Shown piece after piece: positions 55,851 through 63,934 of a stretch of DNA of 64,000 nt. The stretch lies in assembly GCA_947492955.1 (NCBI GenBank), contig CANLOV010000010.1, forward strand, positions 100,122 to 164,121, written 5' to 3'. How positions within the stretch are numbered: the first letter of the stretch is position 1; each line of letters opens with the position of its first letter. The notes beneath the pieces were generated by a model, which was not told the origin of the DNA, did no database searches, and saw only the letters and a list, made by a program, of their open reading frames with translations. The position numbers were made by a program, and so were the translations under genes. The DNA comes from an uncultured Cellulophaga sp. (GTDB lineage Bacteria; Bacteroidota; Bacteroidia; Flavobacteriales; Flavobacteriaceae).

Positions 55851-56600
55851 ATGAATAGAATAACTATTGCACTACTTCTCATTTTTCCGACTTTCCTATT
55901 GAGTCAAAATAATTGTGAAAAATACGTCGAGAAATATATTCCGACTGATTTGAATGACGCAATCTCTTTTTTTGAATGTAAGTGGACAAAAGAAAGCCTA
56001 AACGAATTTAAAATTAAAGAAGAACAAAAAGCAACTTCTGAACTACATTTCGGAACTGGAAGGTCATTAAGAAATAATTGGAAACTTTGGGCTGGAACTT
56101 CTGACTTATCCAAATTCTTTAGAGATTTAGGAATTAATCACCCTGATGATATGTCTAGTATCATATTGACTTCACTTCATAGAAAACTTAACGGAATTGA
56201 GATTGAATTAGATAATCAAATAAAATACTATAAAGGTTATTGGGCTGAATCTGAACGGAAAGAAAATGAACAAAAAAAAGAAGAATTTAGTGAATTTAAG
56301 ATTGGCGACATTGTTGAATTTCTATATGAATATGATTTCGTATCAAAACGTCAGGAAAAAAAATATATGAACGATAAGTGTTTCGCTACTGGAAAAGTAA
56401 TTGACCTGAATAAAGAAAAAATTGAGCTAAAAATTAAACTAATAAAGAGTTGCGACAAAAAGGGAATTATTGTTCTTGAATATGATGTTTGGGACAAAGT
56501 AGATGGAGAATATAAAAAGATTGAAGAAGACAAAATTGAGATTATGAAAAAAGGAGAAACTCGATGGACTTCATACAGTTTATGGGAAACAGCGGAATAA
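55851..56600 (+). CDS. Secreted DUF6794-like protein (cassette 35)
   Basis: 249 aa. Signal MNRITIALLLIFPTFLLSQ. Then TDLNDAISFFECKWTKESL, FGTGRSLRNNWKLWAGTSDL and NHPDDMSSIILTSLHRKLNG, resembling DUF6794 from memory. The function is unknown. About 100 bp precede the start, with no other gene. Confidence 0.62.
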   Translation: MNRITIALLLIFPTFLLSQNNCEKYVEKYIPTDLNDAISFFECKWTKESLNEFKIKEEQKATSELHFGTGRSLRNNWKLWAGTSDLSKFFRDLGINHPDDMSSIILTSLHRKLNGIEIELDNQIKYYKGYWAESERKENEQKKEEFSEFKIGDIVEFLYEYDFVSKRQEKKYMNDKCFATGKVIDLNKEKIELKIKLIKSCDKKGIIVLEYDVWDKVDGEYKKIEEDKIEIMKKGETRWTSYSLWETAE

Positions 56601-56607
56601 TAACTGT

Positions 56608-56740
56608 GGGCAACACCGTATATAATTTATTGCTAGTTCTAGCCTACTTACGAAAGTCCTCGCGGACTTTCTTGGACTGTGATTATTTACTAAATTAGTT
56701 GCTCAAAACACGCAACAAACCATATACAACACCGTTACCC
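56608..56740 (+). repeat. attC-35
   Basis: 133 bp. Left core GGGCAAC, right core GTTACCC. Arms GTATATAATTTATTGC / GCAACAAACCATATAC, inner GAAAGTCCTCGCGGACTTTC (fold E family). Confidence 0.88.
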
Positions 56741-56745
56741 AACAT

Positions 56746-57471
56746 TTGAAAAAAAACTTTGAACATAACAGCAAGCTTCTAAAAATCCTCTTGAGGGAGA
56801 ATATTTATTTTGTTATTGGTTTGATAATTATAACACCTATTTATTATTATCTGAAAAAAGGAGAGGAATTTGTTTTGGACTTTTTGTTTGTCAAAATAAT
56901 GTCTGTGATTTTCTTAATCTATAATCTACCGAATTTCATTATTTATTTTAACTACTACAAAGAAAATAAGAATATAAAAATTAAGATTGACACAAAAATC
57001 AACAGCATCGGAATTGTCAAAAACGGAGTATCAAAACAATATGAAATAACGGAAATAAAATCTTCAATTTATCATTTAGGAATTTATTACAAAAATCGGA
57101 TTGACAACGCAATGCGCTGGAAAATGATAAACTCTGAACTTGCATATTGGGATTTGGAATTTAATAATGGAGACAGATATTATATTTCAAACTTAATTGT
57201 GGACTTTCTACACGACGAACCAATTGTGGAGAATACAAAGTATAGATTTAGAATGTTTCAATACATTAACAAATCCGACTCTAAAGAAGCTTTAACTTTA
57301 AAACAAGAATTGGAAAGGCAAAAAGAAAAAAGTCTAACGGAAAAGTTTGTGGAAAAATTTAAAACAAAATCTGAAACGGAATTGAACGAAATTTTGGCTA
57401 ACAAATCAAAATATCAGAAAGAAGCTGTCAAAGCAGTTGAAATAATAATGGGAAATAAAAACGTTGGGTAA
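56746..57471 (+). CDS. Two-helix membrane protein (cassette 36)
   Basis: 241 aa from a TTG start at 56746. Helices at about 20-38 (IYFVIGLIIITPIYYYL) and 50-70, then a beta-rich PH-like part and a helical, charged C-terminus. No family is recognised. The stop overlaps attC-36. Ends pair as GTTACCCAAC / GTTGGGTAAC, 10 bp. Confidence 0.6.
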   Translation: MKKNFEHNSKLLKILLRENIYFVIGLIIITPIYYYLKKGEEFVLDFLFVKIMSVIFLIYNLPNFIIYFNYYKENKNIKIKIDTKINSIGIVKNGVSKQYEITEIKSSIYHLGIYYKNRIDNAMRWKMINSELAYWDLEFNNGDRYYISNLIVDFLHDEPIVENTKYRFRMFQYINKSDSKEALTLKQELERQKEKSLTEKFVEKFKTKSETELNEILANKSKYQKEAVKAVEIIMGNKNVG

Positions 57472-57662
57472 CAACGTGTATAAAACATAGCTAATAAGTG
57501 TTAAATCGAAATTTTTGTGCTTATTTACAAAGACCGCCAAATTTTTAATTTGGCTTTTAAAAAATGATAAATTAAAAACAAAATATAAAAATTCGGCTCT
57601 GTGTTAATCCGAAAAGTTAGTGTCTTTTTACACGCTACGTTTCATACACTAGACCGATGAAT
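57466..57662 (+). repeat. attC-36 (right core GAT)
   Basis: 197 bp, fold A. Left core GGGTAAC; the right core is GATGAAT rather than GTT, because the next cassette is the small non-coding one. Confidence 0.85.
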
Positions 57663-57939
57663 TGCATTCTCCTACGTCGACCCAATAGGCTACATCTCGT
57701 TTCTCTCGATTCTCGCCCATTGGGAAAATGCAATTCATCGCAGCGCTATGTCAGATTACATATGGCAGTAGGATAAGAGAACTCTTGCCAAATACGACGC
57801 TTAACGGAAGAAAATAACGCAACACATCATGTCACTATATGTAATCTGGTCGTCAATTTTTATTCCCAATAAATGAAAAAAACGAAAAAGTTTTTTCCTA
57901 TATTTCCATAAAAATTCGCGGACTCCACATAGCGCTGCG
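57657..57939 (+). mobile_element. Mini-cassette, copy 1 (no gene)
   Basis: The non-attC part is only about 76 bp. Ends GATGAATTGCATT and AATGCAATTCATC are perfect 13-bp complements. Inside, CCCAATAGGC / GCCCATTGGG form a strong stem. The same cassette recurs at 61243 and 63929. It has no ORF. Confidence 0.85.
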
Positions 57940-57945
57940 TTGTAC
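57733..57945 (+). repeat. attC-37 (mini-cassette type)
   Basis: 213 bp. Left core ATTCATC, right core GTTGTAC. Perfect stems GCAGCGCTATGT / ACATAGCGCTGC and AGATTACATAT / ATATGTAATCT. Not related to the other folds. Confidence 0.8.
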
Positions 57946-57963
57946 ACAATTTTCCAAAAAAGA

Positions 57964-58419
57964 ATGACATTTGACGATTTAAAAGAAAAATATTCAGCCC
58001 GAACTCAAGCATTTCCATCAAATTCACCTGAACCAAATGAAACGGATTTGAATGAATTAATTGAGAAATATAATTGTAGTTATCCAAAGTCATTTATTGA
58101 TTTTCAGCTCAAATATTGTAAAGAAGTTCCTATTGGTGATTTTGCTTTTGAAGGGTTTGGTTTCGCTAATAAAAATTTGGAACCTTATATGAATTTAGAA
58201 GAGGTTTTAAAAGATTATGTTGAGTTAGACTTCCCAAAATACTTGACACCTTTTAGACAAGATAATGGAGATTTCTGGTGCTTTGACAATCGAAGTTCTG
58301 AAAGTGAATTTCCTGTAGTTGTTTTTGACCACAACTCGAATGGAATTGAATCTGACCCTAATTATAAATGGAAAAATTTTATTGATTGGATTGACAAAAC
58401 TATGGAAGATGAATATTAA
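57964..58419 (+). CDS. SUKH/SMI1-KNR4 domain protein (cassette 38, gene 1)
   Basis: 151 aa from the ATG at 57964. SUKH core: LNELIEKYNCSYPKSFIDFQ, then FAFEGFGFANKNLEPYMNL, FRQDNGDFWCFDN and FPVVVFDHNS. Immunity-type protein, third of its kind in the array. Followed by a 51-aa gene in the same cassette. Confidence 0.82.
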   Translation: MTFDDLKEKYSARTQAFPSNSPEPNETDLNELIEKYNCSYPKSFIDFQLKYCKEVPIGDFAFEGFGFANKNLEPYMNLEEVLKDYVELDFPKYLTPFRQDNGDFWCFDNRSSESEFPVVVFDHNSNGIESDPNYKWKNFIDWIDKTMEDEY

Positions 58420-58437
58420 TAATTATTTTTTATAAAA

Positions 58438-58593
58438 ATGGTTTTTAAAGAAAAGACAACGGACAATGAACTTTATGTATATCTCAATGGAAAATTGATT
58501 TACAAAAAATGGCTAAAGACGGGTGAATCAAAAGTATTTGATGTAATGGCTTATGATAAATACACATTGAAATCAATAACAAAAACGGAATAA
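58438..58593 (+). CDS. Very small protein (cassette 38, gene 2)
   Basis: 51 aa (VFKEKTTDNELYVYLNGKLI at the N-terminus). Starts 18 bp after the SUKH stop and ends just before attC-38. No family is recognised. Confidence 0.5.
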   Translation: MVFKEKTTDNELYVYLNGKLIYKKWLKTGESKVFDVMAYDKYTLKSITKTE

Positions 58594-58603
58594 AAATAAC
58601 TGT

Positions 58604-58800
58604 GTACAACACGGTGTATAAAACATAGCTAATAAGTGTTTAACCCAAAGGTTTGTGTATATTTAGAAAGTCCGCCAAATTTTTAATTTGGCTTTTAAAA
58701 AGAGAAAAATTAAAAACAAAATATAAAAATTTGGCTCTGTGTTAAACCGAGAAGTTAGTGTCTTTTTACACGCTACGTTTCATACACAAGTCCGTTGTAC
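58604..58800 (+). repeat. attC-38
   Basis: 197 bp, fold A. Left core GTACAAC, right core GTTGTAC. Central GCCAAATTTTTAATTTGGC. Confidence 0.9.
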
Positions 58801-58804
58801 AGCA

Positions 58805-59404
58805 TTACAAAAAAACATCGAAATTTATTTCAAGGAATGATTTATACCTACTGAGTTCCTCTTTAATATTTGCATTTTTTTCAACATCGTGAAATTGTAA
58901 GGATTTAATTAGTTTCAACCCTAAATATCTGTTCATACCATGAAATCCTGACAGAACACTTTCATCAACACTTAATTGATTGAAAAATTCATTCGGCATT
59001 GTAAACGCTTCTTTAGGAGCATTCCAACTAGTAGTAAGAATATAACTCTTCCCTTTTAATAATCCGTCTGTTCCATAATTGATTTTTGGGTTATCAAAAC
59101 TTCTACCATCACTATTCCAAAGCCCGTTATTATAACCTGCTGTTAACACTTCATCTAAATATTTTTTGAACTTAAAAGGTATTGAAAACCACCAAATTGG
59201 AGTGTGATAAATAATAATATCAGCCCATATAAATTTTTGAACTTCTTTATCTACTTCATAATCATTATTTATTTCAGTAATTCTAACTGTGTAACCTTTC
59301 TTATCTTTAAAAAACAATGCACTTATTGTAGATAAAGATTCATTAAACTCTCCTTTTGAAACAGCAAAAGCGTGCCAACCATTTATTATTAAAATATTTT
59401 TCAT
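58805..59404 (-). CDS. Flavodoxin-fold NAD(P)H oxidoreductase, MdaB-like (cassette 39)
   Basis: 199 aa, the only convincing minus-strand gene in the array. Flavodoxin-like fold: MKNILIINGWHAFAVSKGEF, IIYHTPIWWFSIPFKFKKYL, then SYILTTSWNAPKEAF. It resembles MdaB/KefF-type quinone reductases using FMN or FAD. It diverges from a LysR gene that probably regulates it. Confidence 0.85.
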   Translation of the reverse strand: MKNILIINGWHAFAVSKGEFNESLSTISALFFKDKKGYTVRITEINNDYEVDKEVQKFIWADIIIYHTPIWWFSIPFKFKKYLDEVLTAGYNNGLWNSDGRSFDNPKINYGTDGLLKGKSYILTTSWNAPKEAFTMPNEFFNQLSVDESVLSGFHGMNRYLGLKLIKSLQFHDVEKNANIKEELSRYKSFLEINFDVFL

Positions 59405-59426
59405 TTTATTTACTTTTTAGATTCTT

Positions 59427-59457
59427 CAAATATATTAGCAACAAATTCATTATCAAA
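59427..59457 (-). promoter_or_regulatory. Promoter of the oxidoreductase gene
   Basis: On the minus strand, TTTG (59454-59457), a 19-bp gap and TATATTTG (59427-59434) fit the Bacteroidota consensus, 23 bp from the start codon. This shows the cassette carries its own promoter. Confidence 0.6.
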
Positions 59458-59470
59458 ATAATAGAAATCA

Positions 59471-59478
59471 TACCTTTG
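59471..59478 (+). promoter_or_regulatory. -7 element of the LysR gene
   Basis: TACCTTTG matches TAnnTTTG, 19 bp before the LysR start. It overlaps the divergent control region, so autoregulation is likely. Confidence 0.5.
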
Positions 59479-59497
59479 TATCATAAAAATAATAGAA

Positions 59498-60433
59498 ATG
59501 GTGAATTTAGAATGGTATAGAACTTTTAAAGCTGTTTATGAGGAAGGAAATCTAACAAAAGCTTCTAAAAAACTCTTTTCTTCACAACCAGGAGTCAGCT
59601 TACATATTAACTCTTTAGAATCATATGTAGGGTATAAACTTTTTGAAAGAACATCAAGAAATATGATTCCGACAGAGAGAGCTATAATATTATATGATTT
59701 CATTTTAGACTCATTACAAAAATTAGAAAAATCAGAACGTCATTTTAAGAAAACTGGATTAGGAAATAGGCAAACGATTAGTATAGGAATGTGTTCTGAA
59801 ATTTTCGAAACTTTTTTTGAACCAAATATGAATCGTTTTAATTTTGATATTATAGCACATTTTGGAGAATATCCACAAATGCTAAAAGAATTAGATGAGG
59901 GTCTTTTAGACTTAGTTATTACTCCAAAAAAGAATAATAATAAAAACATTAATTACACTTCTTTTTTTAATCAGAAAATATGGCTTGTCGCTAACAATAA
60001 ATTAGAAACTGAAAAAATTGAACAGGCAATTAAAAATAACAATTTAGACGTATTAGAAAATGAATTTAAAAATCAAATTTGGTATAGCTCTTCAAACGTA
60101 ACTGGATTTATAAAACAATTTTGGCTTTTAAATTTCAATAAAAAACAATACAATAAGCCTAATTATATTGTTCCTAATATGAATTCAATTATTAGGTGCA
60201 TAAAAAAAAGTAAAGGGATTGCTTTAATTCCTAGTTTTTTGTGTCAACAAGAATTAGATAATAAAAACATTAAGCTAATATGGAAAGGGAATAATGAGTT
60301 GAGAGACACCTTTTATTTTGCTAAGAAAAATAACTTAAGAATTAAAAGTGAAATATCTAAAATAGAAAAGATAATAATCTTTGAAACTTCAGAATATCTT
60401 GAAAAAGAAAACGCTGTACAACAATGGCTATAA
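59498..60433 (+). CDS. LysR-family regulator (cassette 39)
   Basis: 311 aa. N-terminal helix-turn-helix: TFKAVYEEGNLTKASKKLFS, then SQPGVSLHINSLE and LFERTSRNMIPTE. A periplasmic-binding-like sensor domain follows. Divergent from the flavodoxin-fold reductase, the classic arrangement for control of the neighbour. The C-terminal residues lie inside attC-39. Confidence 0.9.
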   Translation: MVNLEWYRTFKAVYEEGNLTKASKKLFSSQPGVSLHINSLESYVGYKLFERTSRNMIPTERAIILYDFILDSLQKLEKSERHFKKTGLGNRQTISIGMCSEIFETFFEPNMNRFNFDIIAHFGEYPQMLKELDEGLLDLVITPKKNNNKNINYTSFFNQKIWLVANNKLETEKIEQAIKNNNLDVLENEFKNQIWYSSSNVTGFIKQFWLLNFNKKQYNKPNYIVPNMNSIIRCIKKSKGIALIPSFLCQQELDNKNIKLIWKGNNELRDTFYFAKKNNLRIKSEISKIEKIIIFETSEYLEKENAVQQWL

Positions 60434-60601
60434 GTAATGCGGGCGAAGTTGCAAACTTGAAGTTTTGTGCATTGTATTCCGCTCGCAATTTGTATATTTA
60501 TTGAAGAAATTAAAAAATATAAAAAAGACTCGCTATGGTCAGTGCTAAACCGAAAGTTTCGGCTTTGAAAACCCGCACTACTCATAGCCTAATCGTTGTG
60601 C
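60416..60601 (+). repeat. attC-39
   Basis: 186 bp, fold D variant. Left core GTACAAC, right core GTTGTGC. Arms GGCTATAAGTAATGCGGG / CCCGCACTACTCATAGCC. The central module differs. Confidence 0.84.
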
Positions 60602-60627
60602 ATAATGTCCGAAAAACGAAATCTGAA

Positions 60628-61104
60628 TTGAACAAAATACCTAAAAATATAAAATACTCTATATTCGGAATATCTGCTTTGATATTTTTTTCGCTTAATT
60701 CTATGTTTGGAATTAACTTAATCATTGGCACAATAAATCTGATTCAAAAAATAACAGGATATCATTTTGGAATATCAACAAATACTTTGGATTATCTGAC
60801 TTTTGCTACAATTCCAATTTTCGGAATGATACTCAATTCGAAACGGAATGAATTCAAAGTGTCGGAATTAATTGTGGATATTATATCGATTCTGTTTTGG
60901 AGTCTAATTGTCATCGGAATCGGACTTTTTTTGCTTATTTATTTTGGCAGGAGTTCCAATCCATTAGTTCCAGAATATTTGCTAATTGAACCGTTTGATT
61001 TATACTCTACATTATTAATCGGAATTGGAATTGGAACACCATTCTTATTAATAAAGCGGAATAAAAAAATGAACGAAATAAACGAGATTAGAGTAAAAAA
61101 TTGA
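60628..61104 (+). CDS. Four-helix membrane protein (cassette 40)
   Basis: 158 aa from a TTG at 60628. The ATG at 60535 is in attC-39 and the ATG at 60611 is out of frame. Helices at about 11-35, 48-64, 84-104 and 126-144. No family is recognised. Start uncertain. Confidence 0.55.
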   Translation: MNKIPKNIKYSIFGISALIFFSLNSMFGINLIIGTINLIQKITGYHFGISTNTLDYLTFATIPIFGMILNSKRNEFKVSELIVDIISILFWSLIVIGIGLFLLIYFGRSSNPLVPEYLLIEPFDLYSTLLIGIGIGTPFLLIKRNKKMNEINEIRVKN

Positions 61105-61115
61105 AAAAACACTAT

Positions 61116-61248
61116 GCACAACAATGTATAACCGCAATTACGGCGGATTCGACTACGTCCGAATCCACTCGGAATTGCTAAAGTCTGTACTAAACCGAAA
61201 ATTAACGCATATTAACCCGTAACTGACGGTTATACTAGACCGATGAAT
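61116..61248 (+). repeat. attC-40 (right core GAT)
   Basis: 133 bp, fold C. Left core GCACAAC, right core GATGAAT from the following mini-cassette. Confidence 0.88.
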
Positions 61249-61524
61249 TGCATTCTCCTACGTCGACCCAATAGGCTACATCTCGTTCCTCTCGATTCTC
61301 GCCCATTGGGAAAATGCAATTCATCGCAGCGCTATGTCAGATTACATATGGCCGTAGGATAAGAGACTTTTTGCCAAACACGACGCTTAACGGAAGAAAA
61401 TAACGCAACACATCAAGTCGCTATATGTAATCTGGTCGCCAATTTTTATTCCCAATACATAAAAAAAACGAAAAAGTTTTTTCCTATATTTCCATAAAAA
61501 TTCGCGGACTCCACATAGCGCTGC
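61243..61524 (+). mobile_element. Mini-cassette, copy 2 (no gene)
   Basis: About 97% identical to copy 1, with the same 13-bp ends and the CCCAATAGGC / GCCCATTGGG stem. It follows a fold C attC, unlike copy 1, which shows independent insertion. Confidence 0.85.
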
Positions 61525-61530
61525 GTTGTA
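61319..61530 (+). repeat. attC-41 (mini-cassette type)
   Basis: 212 bp, near-copy of attC-37. Left core ATTCATC, right core GTTGTAG. Confidence 0.82.
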
Positions 61531-61557
61531 GCCAATTTAAGAGAACATCGAAATTGA

Positions 61558-62415
61558 ATGTTAGAAGGAGAATATATTAAAAATAATACACGATTTTGTA
61601 AACCACCAAGGTTCAATGAAAATGACCTTATAGAAAGAAATATCATTTTCATTTATTCGGACACTATCGAAGAAGATATAGCCAATTTGTTAAAAGAAGA
61701 TGGAATAAATACTATTCGCCTGACCTCTCATACCTACAAACTTGATAACATTGATTTTTTAAAAGATTATGATTTGAGTTTCATTGAATCTATTGATTTA
61801 TTAAGCGACTCAATTACAAATATAGACGGGATATATAGCTTAAAAAACTTAAAACATATCAACTCTGAAAAATCTACAATTGACTACACAAAATTTGAAC
61901 ATCTTAAATCTATTGGAATTGAGTTAGTTAATAAATACAACATTGAAACATTGTCTAAGATGACAAGTTTAGAGAGGTTAAGCCTTCTAAATAAATACAG
62001 TGAAACTGATTTAACAAAAATCTCTGGGAACAAAAAAATGAAAGAGTTAACAATAAGAGGAAGTAAATTAAAATCTTTAAAAGGTTTGGAAAATTTCCTT
62101 GAATTAGAAAGCCTTAACTTATTTCATAATCGAAGTTTATTAAGTCTTAAGGGGATTAGTGAAAAACATATTAATCTAAAAAAAATTTATATTTACATAG
62201 CACCAAAGCTATTTACTGTTAACGAATATTTAATTAAACTTCCTAAATTGAAATTTTTACAATTAGAGGCTAAAAAAATAGATTCTTTTAAATTTCTTGA
62301 TTCACTAAATGAACTTGAACTTGTCGGAATTCATAACTTACTGAATGAAAGTGAAGATGGAGATAAAAAACCTCTAATTAAAGCTTTAAAACGGACTAAT
62401 GGACAAATATGGTAA
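61558..62415 (+). CDS. Leucine-rich-repeat-like protein (cassette 42)
   Basis: 285 aa. Repeated leucine-rich units (IDGIYSLKNLKHINSEKS, TLSKMTSLERLSLLNKYS, LKGLENFLELESLNLFHNR). A protein-binding scaffold without signal peptide. The core pair GTTGTAGCC / GTGTACAAC matches over only 6 bp, so its ends have partly diverged or were exchanged. Confidence 0.75.
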   Translation: MLEGEYIKNNTRFCKPPRFNENDLIERNIIFIYSDTIEEDIANLLKEDGINTIRLTSHTYKLDNIDFLKDYDLSFIESIDLLSDSITNIDGIYSLKNLKHINSEKSTIDYTKFEHLKSIGIELVNKYNIETLSKMTSLERLSLLNKYSETDLTKISGNKKMKELTIRGSKLKSLKGLENFLELESLNLFHNRSLLSLKGISEKHINLKKIYIYIAPKLFTVNEYLIKLPKLKFLQLEAKKIDSFKFLDSLNELELVGIHNLLNESEDGDKKPLIKALKRTNGQIW

Positions 62416-62424
62416 AAGTACTGT

Positions 62425-62620
62425 GTACAACACGGTGTATAAAACATAGCTAATAAAGGCTTAACCGAAAGGTTTGTACTTATTTACAAAGACCGCCAAA
62501 TTTTTAATTTGGCTTTTAAAATATAAAAAATTAAAAACAAAATATAAAAATTCGGCTCTGTGTTAATCCGAAAGTTCGTGCCTTTTTGCACGCTACGTTT
62601 TATACACAAGACCGTTGGCA
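62425..62620 (+). repeat. attC-42
   Basis: 196 bp, fold A. Left core GTACAAC, right core GTTGGCA. Central GCCAAATTTTTAATTTGGC. Confidence 0.9.
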
Positions 62621-62640
62621 ACAAGCTGAAAAAATTACGA

Positions 62641-63795
62641 ATGAAAAACAAAATACTGATTTTATTACTGACTTTATCATCTATAATTGGCTTTGGTCAG
62701 AACTCAAAAGAAAATGTCTTATATGTTGTCGATTCAATTCCAGTAATAGAAGAACCGAAAGAAGGGTTTGGAACTTTAACGGAAAACGAAATTGATAATG
62801 TTGTTGTGGTAAAAGACAAAAAAGTTATAGAATCTTCTGGTTACAAAGATTTGGATGGAATTATTTATGTTTTCACAAAAGAATATGTCAAAAGACCAGA
62901 TAGCATAAAAGCAATTCCTACAACTAAATTAATGACCAAAAAAAATGCTACTTGGTATCTAAAAAATAGTTCTACACCATATTCAGGGAAATTTATTGAC
63001 TATTATCTAATTGGGAAAAAACAAGGCGAAGGAATTTTGTTTAATGGAAAACTAAAAGGTAAACGCCTACTCTACCATTTAAGTGGAAATATATCTGACA
63101 AGATAGAATACGAGAACGGAATTTCAAACGGACTTGAACAAAGATTTTATGAGGATGGAACTTTAATGCAAAAAGGAAATTTTAAGAATGGAAAGGAAAT
63201 TGGAATTTGGGAAATGTATCATCCAAACAGACAATTAAAACAACGTACAAACTTTGTTAACGGAAAAATGGACGGAGAATCCGTTTCTTATTATTCAACA
63301 GGAGAAATTAAAGGTAAAAATGTTTACAAAAATGGAGTTTATCAAAAAGATAAAATAAACGACAAGCTTTTCAAACTTTATAATGAATCACAGGAATTAT
63401 ATAAACAAGTAAACCATAAAGGAGCGATAAAAAAACTGGATAAAGCTTTAGAATTGGACTCAAATTGGGCAGAAGGATATTTTGCGAGAGGAACTATGAA
63501 ATTAAATAATTTTCAATTTGACGAGGCAATTAAGGATTTTGATAAAACTCTCGAAATTGAGCCTTATTTTACAAATGCATATTCAAATCGAGCTTTTGCT
63601 ATTTTAAGAAAACACGAACTTGGAAATGGTCGGACTTTATCAAAATCAAAAGACATCCAAATAATCGCTTCAAAGGAAACTGAAATACCAAAATCGGAAT
63701 TGGCTAAAATTTGTGCTGATTTGAAAAAAGCTGTATCACTTGGAGATGATAATTGGATGGTTTTAGAAGCATTGAAAAAACATTGTAAGGAATAA
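62641..63795 (+). CDS. MORN-repeat plus TPR secreted protein (cassette 43)
   Basis: 384 aa from the ATG at 62641; the ATG at 62560 lies in attC-42. Signal KILILLLTLSSIIGFGQ. The middle has MORN/YwqK-like repeats (GLEQRFYEDGTLMQKGNF, GIWEMYHPNRQLKQRTNF). The C-terminus has two TPR units (WAEGYFARGTMKLNNFQFDE, TNAYSNRAFAILRKHE). Envelope-located binding protein. Ends pair as GTTGGCAAC / GTTGCCAAC. Confidence 0.8.
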   Translation: MKNKILILLLTLSSIIGFGQNSKENVLYVVDSIPVIEEPKEGFGTLTENEIDNVVVVKDKKVIESSGYKDLDGIIYVFTKEYVKRPDSIKAIPTTKLMTKKNATWYLKNSSTPYSGKFIDYYLIGKKQGEGILFNGKLKGKRLLYHLSGNISDKIEYENGISNGLEQRFYEDGTLMQKGNFKNGKEIGIWEMYHPNRQLKQRTNFVNGKMDGESVSYYSTGEIKGKNVYKNGVYQKDKINDKLFKLYNESQELYKQVNHKGAIKKLDKALELDSNWAEGYFARGTMKLNNFQFDEAIKDFDKTLEIEPYFTNAYSNRAFAILRKHELGNGRTLSKSKDIQIIASKETEIPKSELAKICADLKKAVSLGDDNWMVLEALKKHCKE

Positions 63796-63802
63796 AGCCA
63801 GT

Positions 63803-63934
63803 TGCCAACAATGTATAAAAATAATAGCGGTTTAATCGCTAAAACGAAAGTAAGTAAATATAAAAAAGGTCTGTGTTTAACCGAAAAGTTAGTGTATAAA
63901 AATCCGCTACTATTCTTATACTAGACCGATGAAT
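63803..63934 (+). repeat. attC-43 (right core GAT)
   Basis: 132 bp. Left core TGCCAAC, right core GATGAAT. Arms GTATAAAAATAATAGCGG / CCGCTACTATTCTTATAC, like attC-30. Confidence 0.87.

Noticed and set aside
57657..57939. Mini-cassette as a MITE or transposon
   Set aside because: Its ends coincide exactly with attC recombination points and it carries its own attC, so cassette insertion explains it.
61446..61652. Minus-strand ORF shared with 57860-58093
   Set aside because: The shared part is the mini-cassette attC itself; the similarity is due to the repeated site, not to a gene.
21872..63934. Regular repeats between genes as a CRISPR array or REP elements
   Set aside because: The repeats are 69-213 bp, far too long for CRISPR, and flank genes rather than short spacers. 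The cassette-specific core complementarity fits attC better than REP.
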